Position numbers and translations under genes: made by a program
Shown here: positions 8,189-16,433 of the stretch, in pieces
Numbering within the stretch: position 1 is the stretch's first letter
How the letters are laid out: each line of letters begins with the position of its first letter
Notes under the pieces: generated by a model
The model's input: only the letters and a program-made list of their open reading frames with translations
What the model was told of the DNA's origin: nothing
Database searches by the model: none
Source of the DNA: DASYSA01 sp036003885
GTDB taxonomy: Bacteria > Acidobacteriota > Blastocatellia > UBA7656
DNA: 37,174 nucleotides
Assembly (NCBI GenBank): GCA_036003885.1
Contig: DASYSA010000290.1
Coordinates: 1 to 37,174, forward strand
Direction of reading: 5' to 3'

Positions 8189-8707
8189 TCAGCGGCGACC
8201 GTATTTGACCAGATGGTACACAGCACCGCCGCCACCTCCAAGCAAGGCTCCAATGCCGGCGCCCTTCTTGCCGCCCGCGATCGCGCCGATGCCTGCACCG
8301 ATTGCGGCAGGAGCAGCTATCCTGAGAATCATGTTTCTGGTCGAATGGCCGCGGCGAGCAACACCTCTGCTGGTGCTCACTCTAACGACGCGAGTCCGAG
8401 GATAATAGGCCCTCCTGACACTCGCTGCCTGATAGCTTTCGGCCCGTTCCCCCAGATCCGCCTGGGCATCTCTATATCCGGCTCGATAGCCATCATCGAA
8501 CCGCGTCTGTTCTGTCGCTGCCGAGTCATTCGTCGCCTCGGAAGACGCCGATCCCGTGTTCCGGGCCCGTTCGTTCCCCGACTGGACCGCACCGGTCGAC
8601 GCATTGGCACCCTCAGAGGTCCTGGTTGTGAACCATGCTAAACTTGCGAAGGAAAGGACCAGTAAGAGGGCACTGGCTATGAACTTTTTGCTTGTGTGCA
8701 GAGTCAT
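8189..8707 (-). CDS. Secreted or envelope glycine-zipper protein
   Basis: This encodes 172 residues. The N-terminus (MTLHTSKKFIASALLLVLSF) is a signal peptide or signal anchor, followed by a Ser/Thr/Ala/Asn-rich low-complexity stretch and a middle section with DDGYRAGYRDAQAD. The C-terminal third contains a glycine zipper (AAIGAGIGAIAGGKKGAGIG, then ALLGGGGGAVYHLV) able to insert in or associate with a membrane, and it ends in a basic tail. Proteins with a YMGG-like glycine zipper are common in Acidobacteriota envelopes but have no defined role. The frame is open to 8899, but GGGAGG stands before the ATG at 8707 and the signal peptide starts there. It is convergent with coxG and divergent from the ECF sigma gene, so it could be a target of that sigma factor; nothing in the sequence proves this. 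Confidence 0.8.
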   Translation of the reverse strand: MTLHTSKKFIASALLLVLSFASLAWFTTRTSEGANASTGAVQSGNERARNTGSASSEATNDSAATEQTRFDDGYRAGYRDAQADLGERAESYQAASVRRAYYPRTRVVRVSTSRGVARRGHSTRNMILRIAAPAAIGAGIGAIAGGKKGAGIGALLGGGGGAVYHLVKYGRR

Positions 8708-9057
8708 TCCTATACACCTCCCAATTGGTAGATGACCTAAATGTGTGGATTTTGGATGCCGACCCCGGCATCTCGCGTTTCCCTGGTTGGAACTCGCAAT
8801 CTCCATTCCACAATCGCCTCCAACCTCCAAAGATCTGTGGAGGCTGGAGAAAACATTCTTCTCGGACCCGCTGGAAGACACAAAGGCGCACGAAATCAAT
8901 CCATAATTGCCCCAGGTGGTGCATTGATCCTTCAGGAGAGATCTCTTGTGGAGCGGACGTAACGTGCGGAACTTTTATGCCAGCACAGCCCTCACTCTTG
9001 ATCAGGCAAGTGGCGATTGCTAGAGTACGTTCGCCTGAGCGACTAAGCGGAAAGACC
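8708..9057. other. Divergent intergenic region before the ECF sigma factor gene
   Basis: These 350 bases separate the glycine-zipper gene (minus) from the sigma factor gene (plus) and must hold both promoters. The plus frame of the sigma gene is open through the whole stretch, with a possible earlier start near 8977 (MPAQPSLL), but that part does not look like sigma factor sequence. I find no clear promoter pair or repeat. Confidence 0.45.
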
Positions 9058-9654
9058 ATGGAACAGGCGACATCCAGTCTCAGCCTGGTAGAGCGTGTTA
9101 AGAACGGCGACCACGCAGCTTTTGCTCTGCTCTTCGAAAAGTACAAGCGGCGGCTTGCTGTTCTTATCCATTACAAGCTCAGCCCGGAGCTAAGGCGTTT
9201 CGCCGAGGTCGACGACGTCCTCCAGGAAACCCTGATCGAGGCGTATCGTGACATTGATAGTTTCTCTTATCGGAAGCCAGGTAGTTTATTCACCTGGTTG
9301 TCGCGAATCGCCGATCACGTGATCGCCGACCTGGCGCGCTTCCACGGCAGACAAAAACGCCATCCGGCGGACTTGATTCGGTTCCGGTCCGAGAGCAACC
9401 CGGAAGGCCCCGAACCGGTGGATACGAGAACGCCAAGCCGGGTCCTCTCAGAGAAGGAGGGAGTACTCGCGCTGATTGAGAGGCTGAATCAGTTGCCCGA
9501 GGACTATCGACAGGCGATCCTGCTGTCAAAGGTCGAGGGCCTATCGACAGAAGAGGTAGCAGCGCGAACCGGTCGCTCCAAAGAAGCGGTTGCTTTGCTC
9601 CTGCACCGCGCCATCAAACGATTCCGCGCTATTCAAGACTCGGCTCTGAAGTGA
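9058..9654 (+). CDS. ECF-type RNA polymerase sigma factor
   Basis: This encodes 198 residues with sigma region 2 (about 12-85: NGDHAAFALLFEKYKRRL, EVDDVLQETLIEAYRDI, FTWLSRIADHVIADLARF) and sigma region 4 (about 140-195: LNQLPEDYRQAILLSKVEGL, STEEVAARTGRSKEAVALLL, HRAIKRFRAI), joined by a short linker. There is no region 1 or 3, as expected for an ECF factor that directs RNA polymerase to a small regulon. The ATG at 9058 sits at the start of the conserved fold. No anti-sigma gene is adjacent. Instead a Ser/Thr kinase gene starts 66 bases downstream. Such sigma-kinase pairs occur in Planctomycetota and Acidobacteriota, and phosphorylation by the kinase may replace anti-sigma control; this is inference from context. 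Confidence 0.92.
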   Translation: MEQATSSLSLVERVKNGDHAAFALLFEKYKRRLAVLIHYKLSPELRRFAEVDDVLQETLIEAYRDIDSFSYRKPGSLFTWLSRIADHVIADLARFHGRQKRHPADLIRFRSESNPEGPEPVDTRTPSRVLSEKEGVLALIERLNQLPEDYRQAILLSKVEGLSTEEVAARTGRSKEAVALLLHRAIKRFRAIQDSALK

Positions 9655-9719
9655 GCGTCAAGACTACGGAATTGTGCTGTCGCAGCGAACTCAGGGACAG
9701 GCAGGGAGTGCCGTGAACA

Positions 9720-12161
9720 ATGCTCGAGCCAGACGAAAAAAACCCTGAAGGGGAAACCGAGAATCCATCCGAGCGCGAGCAATTGATTGCAAACGCCGTA
9801 GCGGAGTACCTCGACCAGGAGACGCTCGGTGTAACGATTGCCCTTGAGGAGTTCTGCAGGATGCATAACGACCTGGAGCCCGATCTCCGAGGCCAGATCC
9901 AGGCTCTCGATCAGATCGACACAATCCTGCAATTCGACACGCAACTCGCTCCGGCGGAGCGCGATCCTGCACAAGAGGCCGAGCCAGCCAATCCGGATCG
10001 ACTGTCCGGCAATAAGATCCTGGGGGAGATCGGAACCGGAGGAATGGGACGTGTGTTCCTCGGCTTTGACGAAAGGCTTGGGCGGAAGGTCGCGATCAAA
10101 ACTCTCAGGACAATTTACGCAGAGAATCCAGCCCTGCGTACGCGCTTCATGCAGGAGGCGCGAGCAATGGCTCGCCTGAGTCATCGACATATTGTCCGGA
10201 TATACAACCTGGGTAGCGAAGATGAAGTCCCGCACTTTGTGATGGAGTATTTGGAGGGGACTTCGCTCACCATCGTGGCCGAACGGTTGACTCTCCGCCA
10301 GAAAGTGGAGCTGATGCAAAAAGTGGTCGCCGCCGTCGACTTCCTGCATCAGCATCAGGTAATACATCGCGACCTGAAGCCCGGAAACATAGTTGTAGGT
10401 CCGGACCTCGAACCAAAAGTCCTCGATTTCGGTCTCGCCCTTCACATGGACGAACAGGGGGCCCGGCTCACTTTGGCCGGTGAAATCGTGGGTACGCCCA
10501 ACTACTTTTCACCCGAACAAGCGCGCGGGGCCGGGCCGCTGGACGCGCGCAGCGACATATTCTCGTTGGGTGCGATACTCTACCAACTGCTTACGGGGAT
10601 CACGCCATTTCGCGGAGAAACGGTGCGTGAGCAGATTGAGCTCATCTGCGAAGAGGATCCGGTGTTGCCTCGACGCATAAATCCGGTTATTCCGGGCGAT
10701 CTCCAGAACGTCTGCATGAAGGCGCTCGAAAAGAGGCCGGAGGATCGTTATGCGTCGGCTCGTGAGATGTCTGACGACCTCGGCCGATACCTTTCGGGCG
10801 AGCCGGTCCTTGGTCTGCCCTCCTCGTACTCGCGAATGATGTCGGGTAAGATTGAGCAACACCTGCGCGAGCTCCGGGGTTGGAAGCAAGACGAGATTCT
10901 GTCCGAGCACGAGTTCGACTCTTTCAAGAAGGTCTACGACCGGCTGGTCGAGCCGGAGGATGCCTGGATCATGGAGGTGCGACGGCTGTCGGTACCGCAG
11001 GTGAGTCTCTACCTGGGCGCGTGGCTGCTGGTAACCGGCGCTGCGTTGATCGTGCTTTTCCAATACCTGGGTCTATCAGGTCTGACGGCTGTGTTGGTAG
11101 TAGCGGGCGGGGCGGCGCCAACCGGTTACCTGGGCATACGTTCCTGGAAGAGGGGCAATTTTCGGGTCGCCATAGCCTATCTCCTGGCGTTCTGTCTACT
11201 CCTGCCGATCACCCTCGCAGTCGCAATGAGCACATTGGGGATCGCCGCGTCGCTCACACAAGGACGAGAAGATCTCGAGCTGCTTTGGAAGTTCCCGTCG
11301 TTCAAGAGAACCACCAATGCCCAGTTATGGTGGTCGCTCCTGTTATCAGTTCCATCCTATTACCTGCTGCGTCGCTTCACAGGGTCAGCGGTCTTTTCGC
11401 TGGTCCTGGCAGTTAATATCGCAATGCTGAGCCTCGTCACTCTTCTTCGAATGGGCATGCTGGAGTGGCTGGAGCAGGACCCTGGGAAGGTCTATTTTCA
11501 TCTGATTCCGATTGCGATCTTGTTCTTTGCAGGCGGCCTTGTCATCGAGCGGCTCGGGCATACGTCGGACTCGCGCTACTTCTATCCCTTTGCGGTAGTG
11601 TTTACTCTGATTGCGCTGAGCGGAGTGGCGGCTTTTCACCACCCCTATGCCGACTGGTTGAAGTCAATCGCTCCGATAACAAGGGGACAGGTGGAATACC
11701 TGTTCATAATCAACGCCGGGGTCTACCTTGTGATGCAGTATCTGTGTGACCGAGTCTCGACGGCCCAGATGCGCTCAGTGGCAAAGTCACTCAGATTTGT
11801 AATTCCGGGCCACGTGATGACTTCACTGCTCCTGCTGGGCATCGCGGCATCAGCTCTGTGGGAAGAGACTCCGGACAATACAGCGCTCCGACTCGAGGCG
11901 CGAGTCTTCGAAGTGCTATTGCCCGTTGCCGCGTGCGTTTTTGTCTTTGGAAGCATTCCCAAACAGATGAAGAACTTTTTTGCCAGCGGCTTGCTGTTTC
12001 TCGCAATCGGGATCGTTCGTGTCCAACAGGACCTGTTCAAGGACAGCGCGGTATGGCCAGTGGGTCTTCTTCTGCTCGGTTTTCTCCTGATGCTGGCCGC
12101 GGCCAACTACTCCCCGATCAGGAGAACCCTGATTGGACTTGCCTCCCGCAAAACCCCGTGA
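9720..12161 (+). CDS. Serine/threonine protein kinase with multi-pass membrane C-terminal domain
   Basis: This 813-residue protein has three parts. Residues 1-95 are a helical acidic region without a known catalytic motif. Residues about 97-370 are a complete Hanks-type kinase domain: glycine loop GEIGTGGMGRVFLG (102-115), Lys127 in VAIK, the HRDLKPGN catalytic loop (216-223), DFG (236-238) and GTPNYFSPEQA as the activation segment end. After a linker, about residues 425-805 contain some ten or more hydrophobic segments. There is no PASTA, TPR or WD40 sensor, so the membrane domain may do the sensing. It lies 66 bases after the ECF sigma gene on the same strand and is probably cotranscribed. 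It likely phosphorylates the sigma factor or another partner. The membrane domain resembles unnamed bacterial membrane modules, and I cannot assign a ligand. Confidence 0.92.
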   Translation: MLEPDEKNPEGETENPSEREQLIANAVAEYLDQETLGVTIALEEFCRMHNDLEPDLRGQIQALDQIDTILQFDTQLAPAERDPAQEAEPANPDRLSGNKILGEIGTGGMGRVFLGFDERLGRKVAIKTLRTIYAENPALRTRFMQEARAMARLSHRHIVRIYNLGSEDEVPHFVMEYLEGTSLTIVAERLTLRQKVELMQKVVAAVDFLHQHQVIHRDLKPGNIVVGPDLEPKVLDFGLALHMDEQGARLTLAGEIVGTPNYFSPEQARGAGPLDARSDIFSLGAILYQLLTGITPFRGETVREQIELICEEDPVLPRRINPVIPGDLQNVCMKALEKRPEDRYASAREMSDDLGRYLSGEPVLGLPSSYSRMMSGKIEQHLRELRGWKQDEILSEHEFDSFKKVYDRLVEPEDAWIMEVRRLSVPQVSLYLGAWLLVTGAALIVLFQYLGLSGLTAVLVVAGGAAPTGYLGIRSWKRGNFRVAIAYLLAFCLLLPITLAVAMSTLGIAASLTQGREDLELLWKFPSFKRTTNAQLWWSLLLSVPSYYLLRRFTGSAVFSLVLAVNIAMLSLVTLLRMGMLEWLEQDPGKVYFHLIPIAILFFAGGLVIERLGHTSDSRYFYPFAVVFTLIALSGVAAFHHPYADWLKSIAPITRGQVEYLFIINAGVYLVMQYLCDRVSTAQMRSVAKSLRFVIPGHVMTSLLLLGIAASALWEETPDNTALRLEARVFEVLLPVAACVFVFGSIPKQMKNFFASGLLFLAIGIVRVQQDLFKDSAVWPVGLLLLGFLLMLAAANYSPIRRTLIGLASRKTP

Positions 12162-12244
12162 CTCAGCTCGGGTAACGTCAGCTTCACGCTTCCTCCTTTG
12201 CTCTCTTCAGGCAAGCTTCAACCTGCCCTCTGAGCATTCTGACC

Positions 12245-12280
12245 GGATAAGGCACTCTTTATCCTCCAGGACGTTTTTTT
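12245..12280 (+). terminator. Possible weak terminator after the kinase gene
   Basis: GGATAA at 12245-12250 can pair with TTATCC at 12259-12264, and a run of seven T follows at 12274-12280. The stem is short and AT-rich and the T-run is 9 bases away, so this is at best a weak intrinsic terminator. Confidence 0.25.
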
Positions 12281-12407
12281 CTCATGGGTGAAATCTTAAG
12301 CAACAAATGTCGCTATTCCCTATTAGCCGAGAGCCGACGGCGAACCGACAACGGTAAACCGAGGGGATCGGGTATTCGAATCGATAGAGGAAAGGCAGGT
12401 TGAAAAT

Positions 12408-13034
12408 ATGCGAATTCTTAGAAGTCTTCCAATCTTTGCAGTTGTTCTGTTGATGACTGCGTGCGTGCCCTCGCTTTATCCGCTGTACACTGAAGGAGAT
12501 CTGGTCTTCGAACCTTCGCTGGTTGGGACCTGGGTTGTCGAAGATGATGGACACCAGACCATCTGGACTGTGTCGAAGTCGGGCGAAGGGTATGAAATGG
12601 TTGATGTCGAGGAGGATGAGGATCCGGCGAAATTCGATGTCCGTATGGTGAAGCTTGGCGGCCACACTTTTCTCGATCTCTATCCGGCGGAGCAAGAACT
12701 AAACAACGGGCTCTACAAGTTACATATGATCCGGGCGCACACCTTTATGAAGGTCACACTTGCTGGGGACTCCCTTGGTGTAACGATGCTGGACCAGGAC
12801 TGGCTCAAGAAAGCTTTGAAGGCAAAAGAGCCGGAGCTAGCCCATCAAAAGCTTGCGGATGGGGATCTTCTGCTGACGGCGCCGACCGCTGAGCTTCAGG
12901 AGTTCATTCTGAAGAGTTGCGCAGATCCCGCCGCATTCGGCGACCCGGTTGTTTTTACCCGACGACAAACAGTGAGGGAACCACGCACAGGTGAGAGCGC
13001 GGTAACCTCGGGATTTGTGAAGCGACCGGGTTAG
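12408..13034 (+). CDS. Lipoprotein, unknown function
   Basis: This encodes 208 residues. The N-terminus MRILRSLPIFAVVLLMTAC is a lipoprotein signal peptide whose lipobox LMTAC gives Cys19 as the lipid-modified first residue of the mature protein. The mature part starts PSLYPLYTEGDLVFEPSLVG followed by TWV. This opening recurs in hypothetical lipoproteins of Acidobacteriota and Bacteroidota. The rest is a mixed alpha/beta domain without recognised catalytic motifs, and the C-terminal 25 residues are basic and poorly conserved in appearance. It stands alone between the kinase gene and the convergent radical SAM gene. An outer-membrane or periplasmic location is inferred from the lipobox only. 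Confidence 0.8.
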   Translation: MRILRSLPIFAVVLLMTACVPSLYPLYTEGDLVFEPSLVGTWVVEDDGHQTIWTVSKSGEGYEMVDVEEDEDPAKFDVRMVKLGGHTFLDLYPAEQELNNGLYKLHMIRAHTFMKVTLAGDSLGVTMLDQDWLKKALKAKEPELAHQKLADGDLLLTAPTAELQEFILKSCADPAAFGDPVVFTRRQTVREPRTGESAVTSGFVKRPG

Positions 13035-13044
13035 CGTGGCACGT

Positions 13045-13075
13045 GGGCGGTGGTCCAAAACGGGGACCATCGCCC
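13045..13075. terminator. Stem-loop between convergent genes
   Basis: GGGCGGTGGTCC and GGACCATCGCCC form a 12-bp stem with one G-U pair and a 7-base loop. It lies between the stop of the lipoprotein gene (plus) and that of the radical SAM gene (minus), so it can act for both. No T-run follows on either side, so it may stabilise 3' ends or slow polymerase and not be a classic intrinsic terminator. Confidence 0.5.
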
Positions 13076-13103
13076 AGGCTGGTTCAGAACGTGCTTCTTC
13101 AGA

Positions 13104-14663
13104 TTAGACTGGCGGCTGTACAGTCTCGATTTCGACCTCCTGGTTCTTCGCTCGCACCTTCCGCAGCCTCGCCACTCCTTCTCTTATGAGGTGGTAGATC
13201 GTCCGCCGGTTCTGAAATATCACTTTCAGCCAGGCACGCGTGCCCATTTGCGGGAAGTAGATGCCGCGAAAGAAGAGCCGCGACACCAGATGTATGATTC
13301 GGTCCGCTACAGGCTTATCGCCGATCGACTCAATCGCTTGTGCATTCCTCTCAGGGCTGTAGGAGGACGACCACGCGTGATTGACCTCGCTCCGGGCTTC
13401 GACGGTCGTGATCTTCAGTGGTGTATGAGCCATTTCAAAAGGAGCAAAGTCCAACCAGTGTAACGGGCGAGTCAGTCGCCCCGCCTTTTCCAGCCGCGTG
13501 TAAAGCGGAGTCGCCGGAAATGGCGTAAGCAATCCGAAGACGGGGAGCCCCGGCGGCCAGTTTCGAACCTGTTGAAGAGTACGCTCGGCCACGCCTTTTG
13601 TGTCGTTATCCATTCCGAAGATGAACGAGGTGATCGCGTAGACGTTGCGCCGTGCCAGCCGGTCGAGTATCACACCGTACTCTCCCGGTTTGCTGAAGCC
13701 CTTGTTCACGTCGGCCAGGTTGACGGGGTCGATTGATTCCATTCCTATGAAAACCCACTTACCGCCCGAGTCGGCGATAAGATCAACCAGTTCCTCATCG
13801 CGCAGCAGGTTGGCGCTTATCTGGGCGACCCAGGGCAACTGTGCTTTCGCGGCGATAATGTCACGGAGTAGTGACTTGGTGCGCTTGGTATTGATGGCCA
13901 GATTATCGTCAATAAAGAAGACCGCCATCTGTCCGCGCTCTTTGCGGGCGCGCTCTTTGAGACGCAGCAGTTCGTCGACCACGCTTTCGTTTGTGCGAAA
14001 GCGAATCGAGTCGCCGAAGAAACCGGTGACCGTGCAGAATTCGCATCCGTATGGACAACCGCGCCCTGTCTCGATCGGAACTACGTGAAAGGTGCGCCAG
14101 TCGTTCGCGAAGCGCGCCAGTATGGGACGCATGATTTTTGGCACGAGGCTGAACTGCTTAAGGTCCAACGTATCCCACGGGATAATCGGATAGGGTTGGA
14201 GACTGGGCTTGCGATCGTTCCCCTTCTCATCAATCTCGGGTTGATAGACCTCTTTCAGCTGGCCGCGCGCGGCGTCCTCAACGATGAGAGGCCATGTCTG
14301 GTCGGCCTCACCGAGGGCAATCGCGTCTGCGTGGCGGGGCCCGCCGTTCCGACCCAGTGGTTCATCGGGCACTTCGGTGACGTGGGGCCCTCCCATCACG
14401 ACCGGTATTCCGGCAGCGCGCAGGGCGTCAGCCATGCGGTAAGCCCTCGCGATCATCCTGGTCATCGCTCCGATTCCGACGAGTCCAATCCCTTCCTTCC
14501 GGGCGAACGCAACGAGCTCTTCCTCGTTCATTGCCTGTGCGTTGCCATCTATCAGGATGACCTCGTGGCCGGGCGGTGTCAGAGCTTGCAGAAGGAACAT
14601 CCAAAGATGAGGCATGAAGTTTCGCGTCACGCCGTTATCAGGGTTGTAGAGTAGAATTCGCAT
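13104..14663 (-). CDS. B12-binding radical SAM protein
   Basis: This encodes 519 residues. Residues about 1-150 form a cobalamin-binding Rossmann domain (MRILLYNPDNG, LIDGNAQAMNEEEL, GLVGIGAMTR, PVVMGGPHVTEVPDE). The radical SAM core at about 200-400 carries the 4Fe-4S site in GRGCPYGCEFCTVTGFFG (CxxxCxxC), then FIDDNLAIN, WVAQISANL and GMESIDP, typical of this class. The C-terminal 110 residues form the DUF4070-like tail often seen here. These enzymes use S-adenosylmethionine and cobalamin for methylation or other radical chemistry on lipids, hopanoids, cofactors or natural products; the substrate is not evident. The B12 domain lacks a DxHxxG histidine, as in many base-off class B enzymes. 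GTG at 14678 is also in frame, but the ATG at 14663 with AGGAAGG before it is preferred. No biosynthetic partner genes are adjacent. Confidence 0.9.
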   Translation of the reverse strand: MRILLYNPDNGVTRNFMPHLWMFLLQALTPPGHEVILIDGNAQAMNEEELVAFARKEGIGLVGIGAMTRMIARAYRMADALRAAGIPVVMGGPHVTEVPDEPLGRNGGPRHADAIALGEADQTWPLIVEDAARGQLKEVYQPEIDEKGNDRKPSLQPYPIIPWDTLDLKQFSLVPKIMRPILARFANDWRTFHVVPIETGRGCPYGCEFCTVTGFFGDSIRFRTNESVVDELLRLKERARKERGQMAVFFIDDNLAINTKRTKSLLRDIIAAKAQLPWVAQISANLLRDEELVDLIADSGGKWVFIGMESIDPVNLADVNKGFSKPGEYGVILDRLARRNVYAITSFIFGMDNDTKGVAERTLQQVRNWPPGLPVFGLLTPFPATPLYTRLEKAGRLTRPLHWLDFAPFEMAHTPLKITTVEARSEVNHAWSSSYSPERNAQAIESIGDKPVADRIIHLVSRLFFRGIYFPQMGTRAWLKVIFQNRRTIYHLIREGVARLRKVRAKNQEVEIETVQPPV

Positions 14664-15400
14664 CCTTTCCTTCCTCACTCTGACTTAGAGAGTCAGCATC
14701 GAACGCCGACGTCTGGCATATTGTTACTGAGCAGAAAGAAGGACATCGCCTATCGCAATCACCGGCTGCTCAGGAATTCAGTTATGGGTTTGGGGCTCAG
14801 TTTTGAGTTCTCATCACAACGCTCACTCTGTCGAGCCCGGTCTTTTTAGCGTTGCGGAAGCGCATCCGAAACAAGCTCCTTCATGAAGACTCTGGCCACT
14901 CGAACCCTCGCTTCATTGAAGGGTGCCTCTAATGACGGGATTAAAGATACCCTTAAACCCTACCGCACGCAACCATCCTGCGCGAACCCGGTGAGCGACA
15001 GGGTATTTTGGCCACCGGCTGCCAAAATATACCCTGGATAGACCCCGCCCTTCCGCTGAAGGTGAAAATCGATGGTTCCAGGCTTTCGCAGCCAGGATGC
15101 CCATCAGTCTTGCGCCGCGACCGCAGACAGTCTTGAGATCAACTGTGTAATGAAAAAGACTGTTGACTAATCTCGCCGAGGGACAATAATGACTCATACC
15201 CCCACATCGTTTGTGTCTCATCTCACACGGGGAAACCCAGAGGTTTGCCTTTATCTGACCCTTTCATTTCTGATGCGAAAATTGACGTGACTCTAATCTT
15301 CTCCGCCACCCGAAGTGGAGCAGGTGTCTCTTGAGCCTGGGATTCACGGTCGTTCTGCGGTCTAAAAGAGCAATTGCTCACCGGCTGCGAGGCAAAAGTG
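14664..15400. other. Gene-poor region with several stem-loops
   Basis: About 740 bases lie between the divergent radical SAM and cheY genes. A 102-codon minus-strand frame (14913-15221) looks like translated non-coding DNA: it is rich in Arg and Trp with no domain or good start signal. The sequence instead shows pairing potential. There is a strong hairpin at 14999-15036, AACCATC (14971-14977) facing GATGGTT (15071-15077) around it, and repeated CAGTCTT near 15105 and 15128 facing AAGACTG near 15156. This could be a structured leader, a small RNA or a decayed mobile fragment. I cannot assign it to a known riboswitch class. Confidence 0.5.
14999..15036. repeat. Strong stem-loop in non-coding DNA
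   Basis: CAGGGTATTTTGGC at 14999-15012 pairs with GCCAAAATATACCCTG at 15021-15036 around an 8-base loop, with a 2-base bulge on the right arm. The hairpin lies within the gene-poor region upstream of cheY and is enclosed by a second possible pairing (14971-14977 with 15071-15077). There is no T-run next to it. Confidence 0.7.
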
Positions 15401-15775
15401 ATGACTCGAAAGAAGAAGATTCTGCTGGTCGACGACGCTGAAACGATATTGCTTATGGAAACGATGTTCCTGGGCAAGGGATCCTACGACTTTGTTACAG
15501 CAAGAGACGGACAGCAGGCCATAGAACTGGCCGAATCGGAACTCCCCGACCTGATTCTGCTTGACGTGGTTATGCCCAAGCTCAACGGTTTTGAAGCTTG
15601 TCTTCGACTAAGAAACTCGACCGCAACAAGGTCCATACCGATCATCATGGTGACGACGCGGGGCGAGGGAACAAACGTCGAGAAAGGATTCGAAAGCGGA
15701 GCCACCGACTACATCACGAAACCGATCGACGGTCTGGAGCTATTGTCAAAGGTCAGGAGCTATCTTGGTGAGTGA
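15401..15775 (+). CDS. CheY-like single-domain response regulator
   Basis: This is a 124-residue receiver domain with nothing attached. The phosphoryl-acceptor is Asp55 (LLDVVMP), with the acidic pair DD at 11-12, the switch Thr in MVTTRGEG and Lys in ITKPID. It is the first gene of the chemosensory cluster and is probably phosphorylated by the CheA encoded 0.7 kb downstream. The frame extends back to 15374, but the ATG at 15401 begins the receiver fold and has GAGGCAAAA before it. The loop RGEGTNVEKGFESGA is closer to receivers of the PilG/PatA kind than to motor CheY. The output could therefore be type IV pili or gene control and not a flagellum, and no motility gene is in the window. Confidence 0.9.
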   Translation: MTRKKKILLVDDAETILLMETMFLGKGSYDFVTARDGQQAIELAESELPDLILLDVVMPKLNGFEACLRLRNSTATRSIPIIMVTTRGEGTNVEKGFESGATDYITKPIDGLELLSKVRSYLGE

Positions 15776-15889
15776 AAAGAAGAAGAGAAACTGAAGGGTA
15801 TTGAACTGGAGGCTATGTTCTTTAGGATCCGTGAAGAAAAGCAGCGCCCTGTGGCGAGACGAGTCAGCGCGTGATTGCAGGGAAAACAG

Positions 15890-16423
15890 ATGCCAGACTT
15901 TGCGCCGAACGGTTTCGCCCAGCGAGCCGGAACAAAGCCAAACGAGGATGGGCAGCCGACGGCCGAGCCAAATCGGAAGGGTGTTTACCTCCATTCGGGT
16001 CAGCTCTACGCTTCGAATGAACCGAGCTCGATCACGACGATCCTCGGATCTTGTGTGGCCGTTTGCATGTGGGATGATCTCTACGGTTTCGGAGGGGCAA
16101 CCCACTATCTTCTTCCCCACAGAGTTAGCAGCGGCCGTGGTTCGGTGAGGTTTGGACACTTCGCAATCGAGCAACTGATCGGCAGGTTGCTGGCTATGGG
16201 CGGCATGCGCAGCAATCTCAAGGCCAAGATATTTGGAGGATCCTGCATATTCGCGGGATTCAATAAACTCGAAGAGCAACTCGGGACAAGGAATGTCGAG
16301 GTTGCGCTTCAAATTCTCGAGAACGAACGAATACCGATCGTCACCCACGATGTGGGGGGACCCCAGGGGCGAAAGTTGATCTTCAACACCGACTCTGGCG
16401 ATGCCTGGATCAAGTTGCTCTAG
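15890..16423 (+). CDS. cheD: Chemoreceptor glutamine deamidase CheD
   Basis: This encodes 177 residues. CheD deamidates glutamines in chemoreceptors and tunes receptor and CheA activity. The catalytic Cys lies in ILGSCVAVCMWDD, the His in ATHYLLPH, and the core continues with KAKIFGGSCIF and DVGGPQGRKLIFNTDSG, all family signatures. The N-terminal 40 residues before YLHSGQLY are a variable Pro/Asn-rich extension. A TTG at 15875 is in frame, but the ATG at 15890 with AGGGA before it is better. The stop is 10 bases before the cheA start. Its presence with cheA, cheR, cheB, cheW and mcp shows a receptor-adaptation system. Confidence 0.93.
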   Translation: MPDFAPNGFAQRAGTKPNEDGQPTAEPNRKGVYLHSGQLYASNEPSSITTILGSCVAVCMWDDLYGFGGATHYLLPHRVSSGRGSVRFGHFAIEQLIGRLLAMGGMRSNLKAKIFGGSCIFAGFNKLEEQLGTRNVEVALQILENERIPIVTHDVGGPQGRKLIFNTDSGDAWIKLL

Positions 16424-16433
16424 CGGGTTTGCT

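Noticed and set aside
12325..12366. A fifth possible heptamer stretch (GCCGAGA, GCCGACG and similar) before the lipoprotein gene
   Set aside because: The 7-base spacing is loose and no inverted arm is visible, so it is too weak to group with the four clear elements.
14890..14935. tRNA-like GGTTCGAGT on the minus strand
   Set aside because: The flanking bases do not form a T-arm or acceptor stem and no anticodon or D-arm can be found.
14913..15221. Minus-strand frame of 102 codons in the region before cheY
   Set aside because: No domain, no good ribosome-binding site, composition like non-coding DNA, and it overlaps strong stem-loops.
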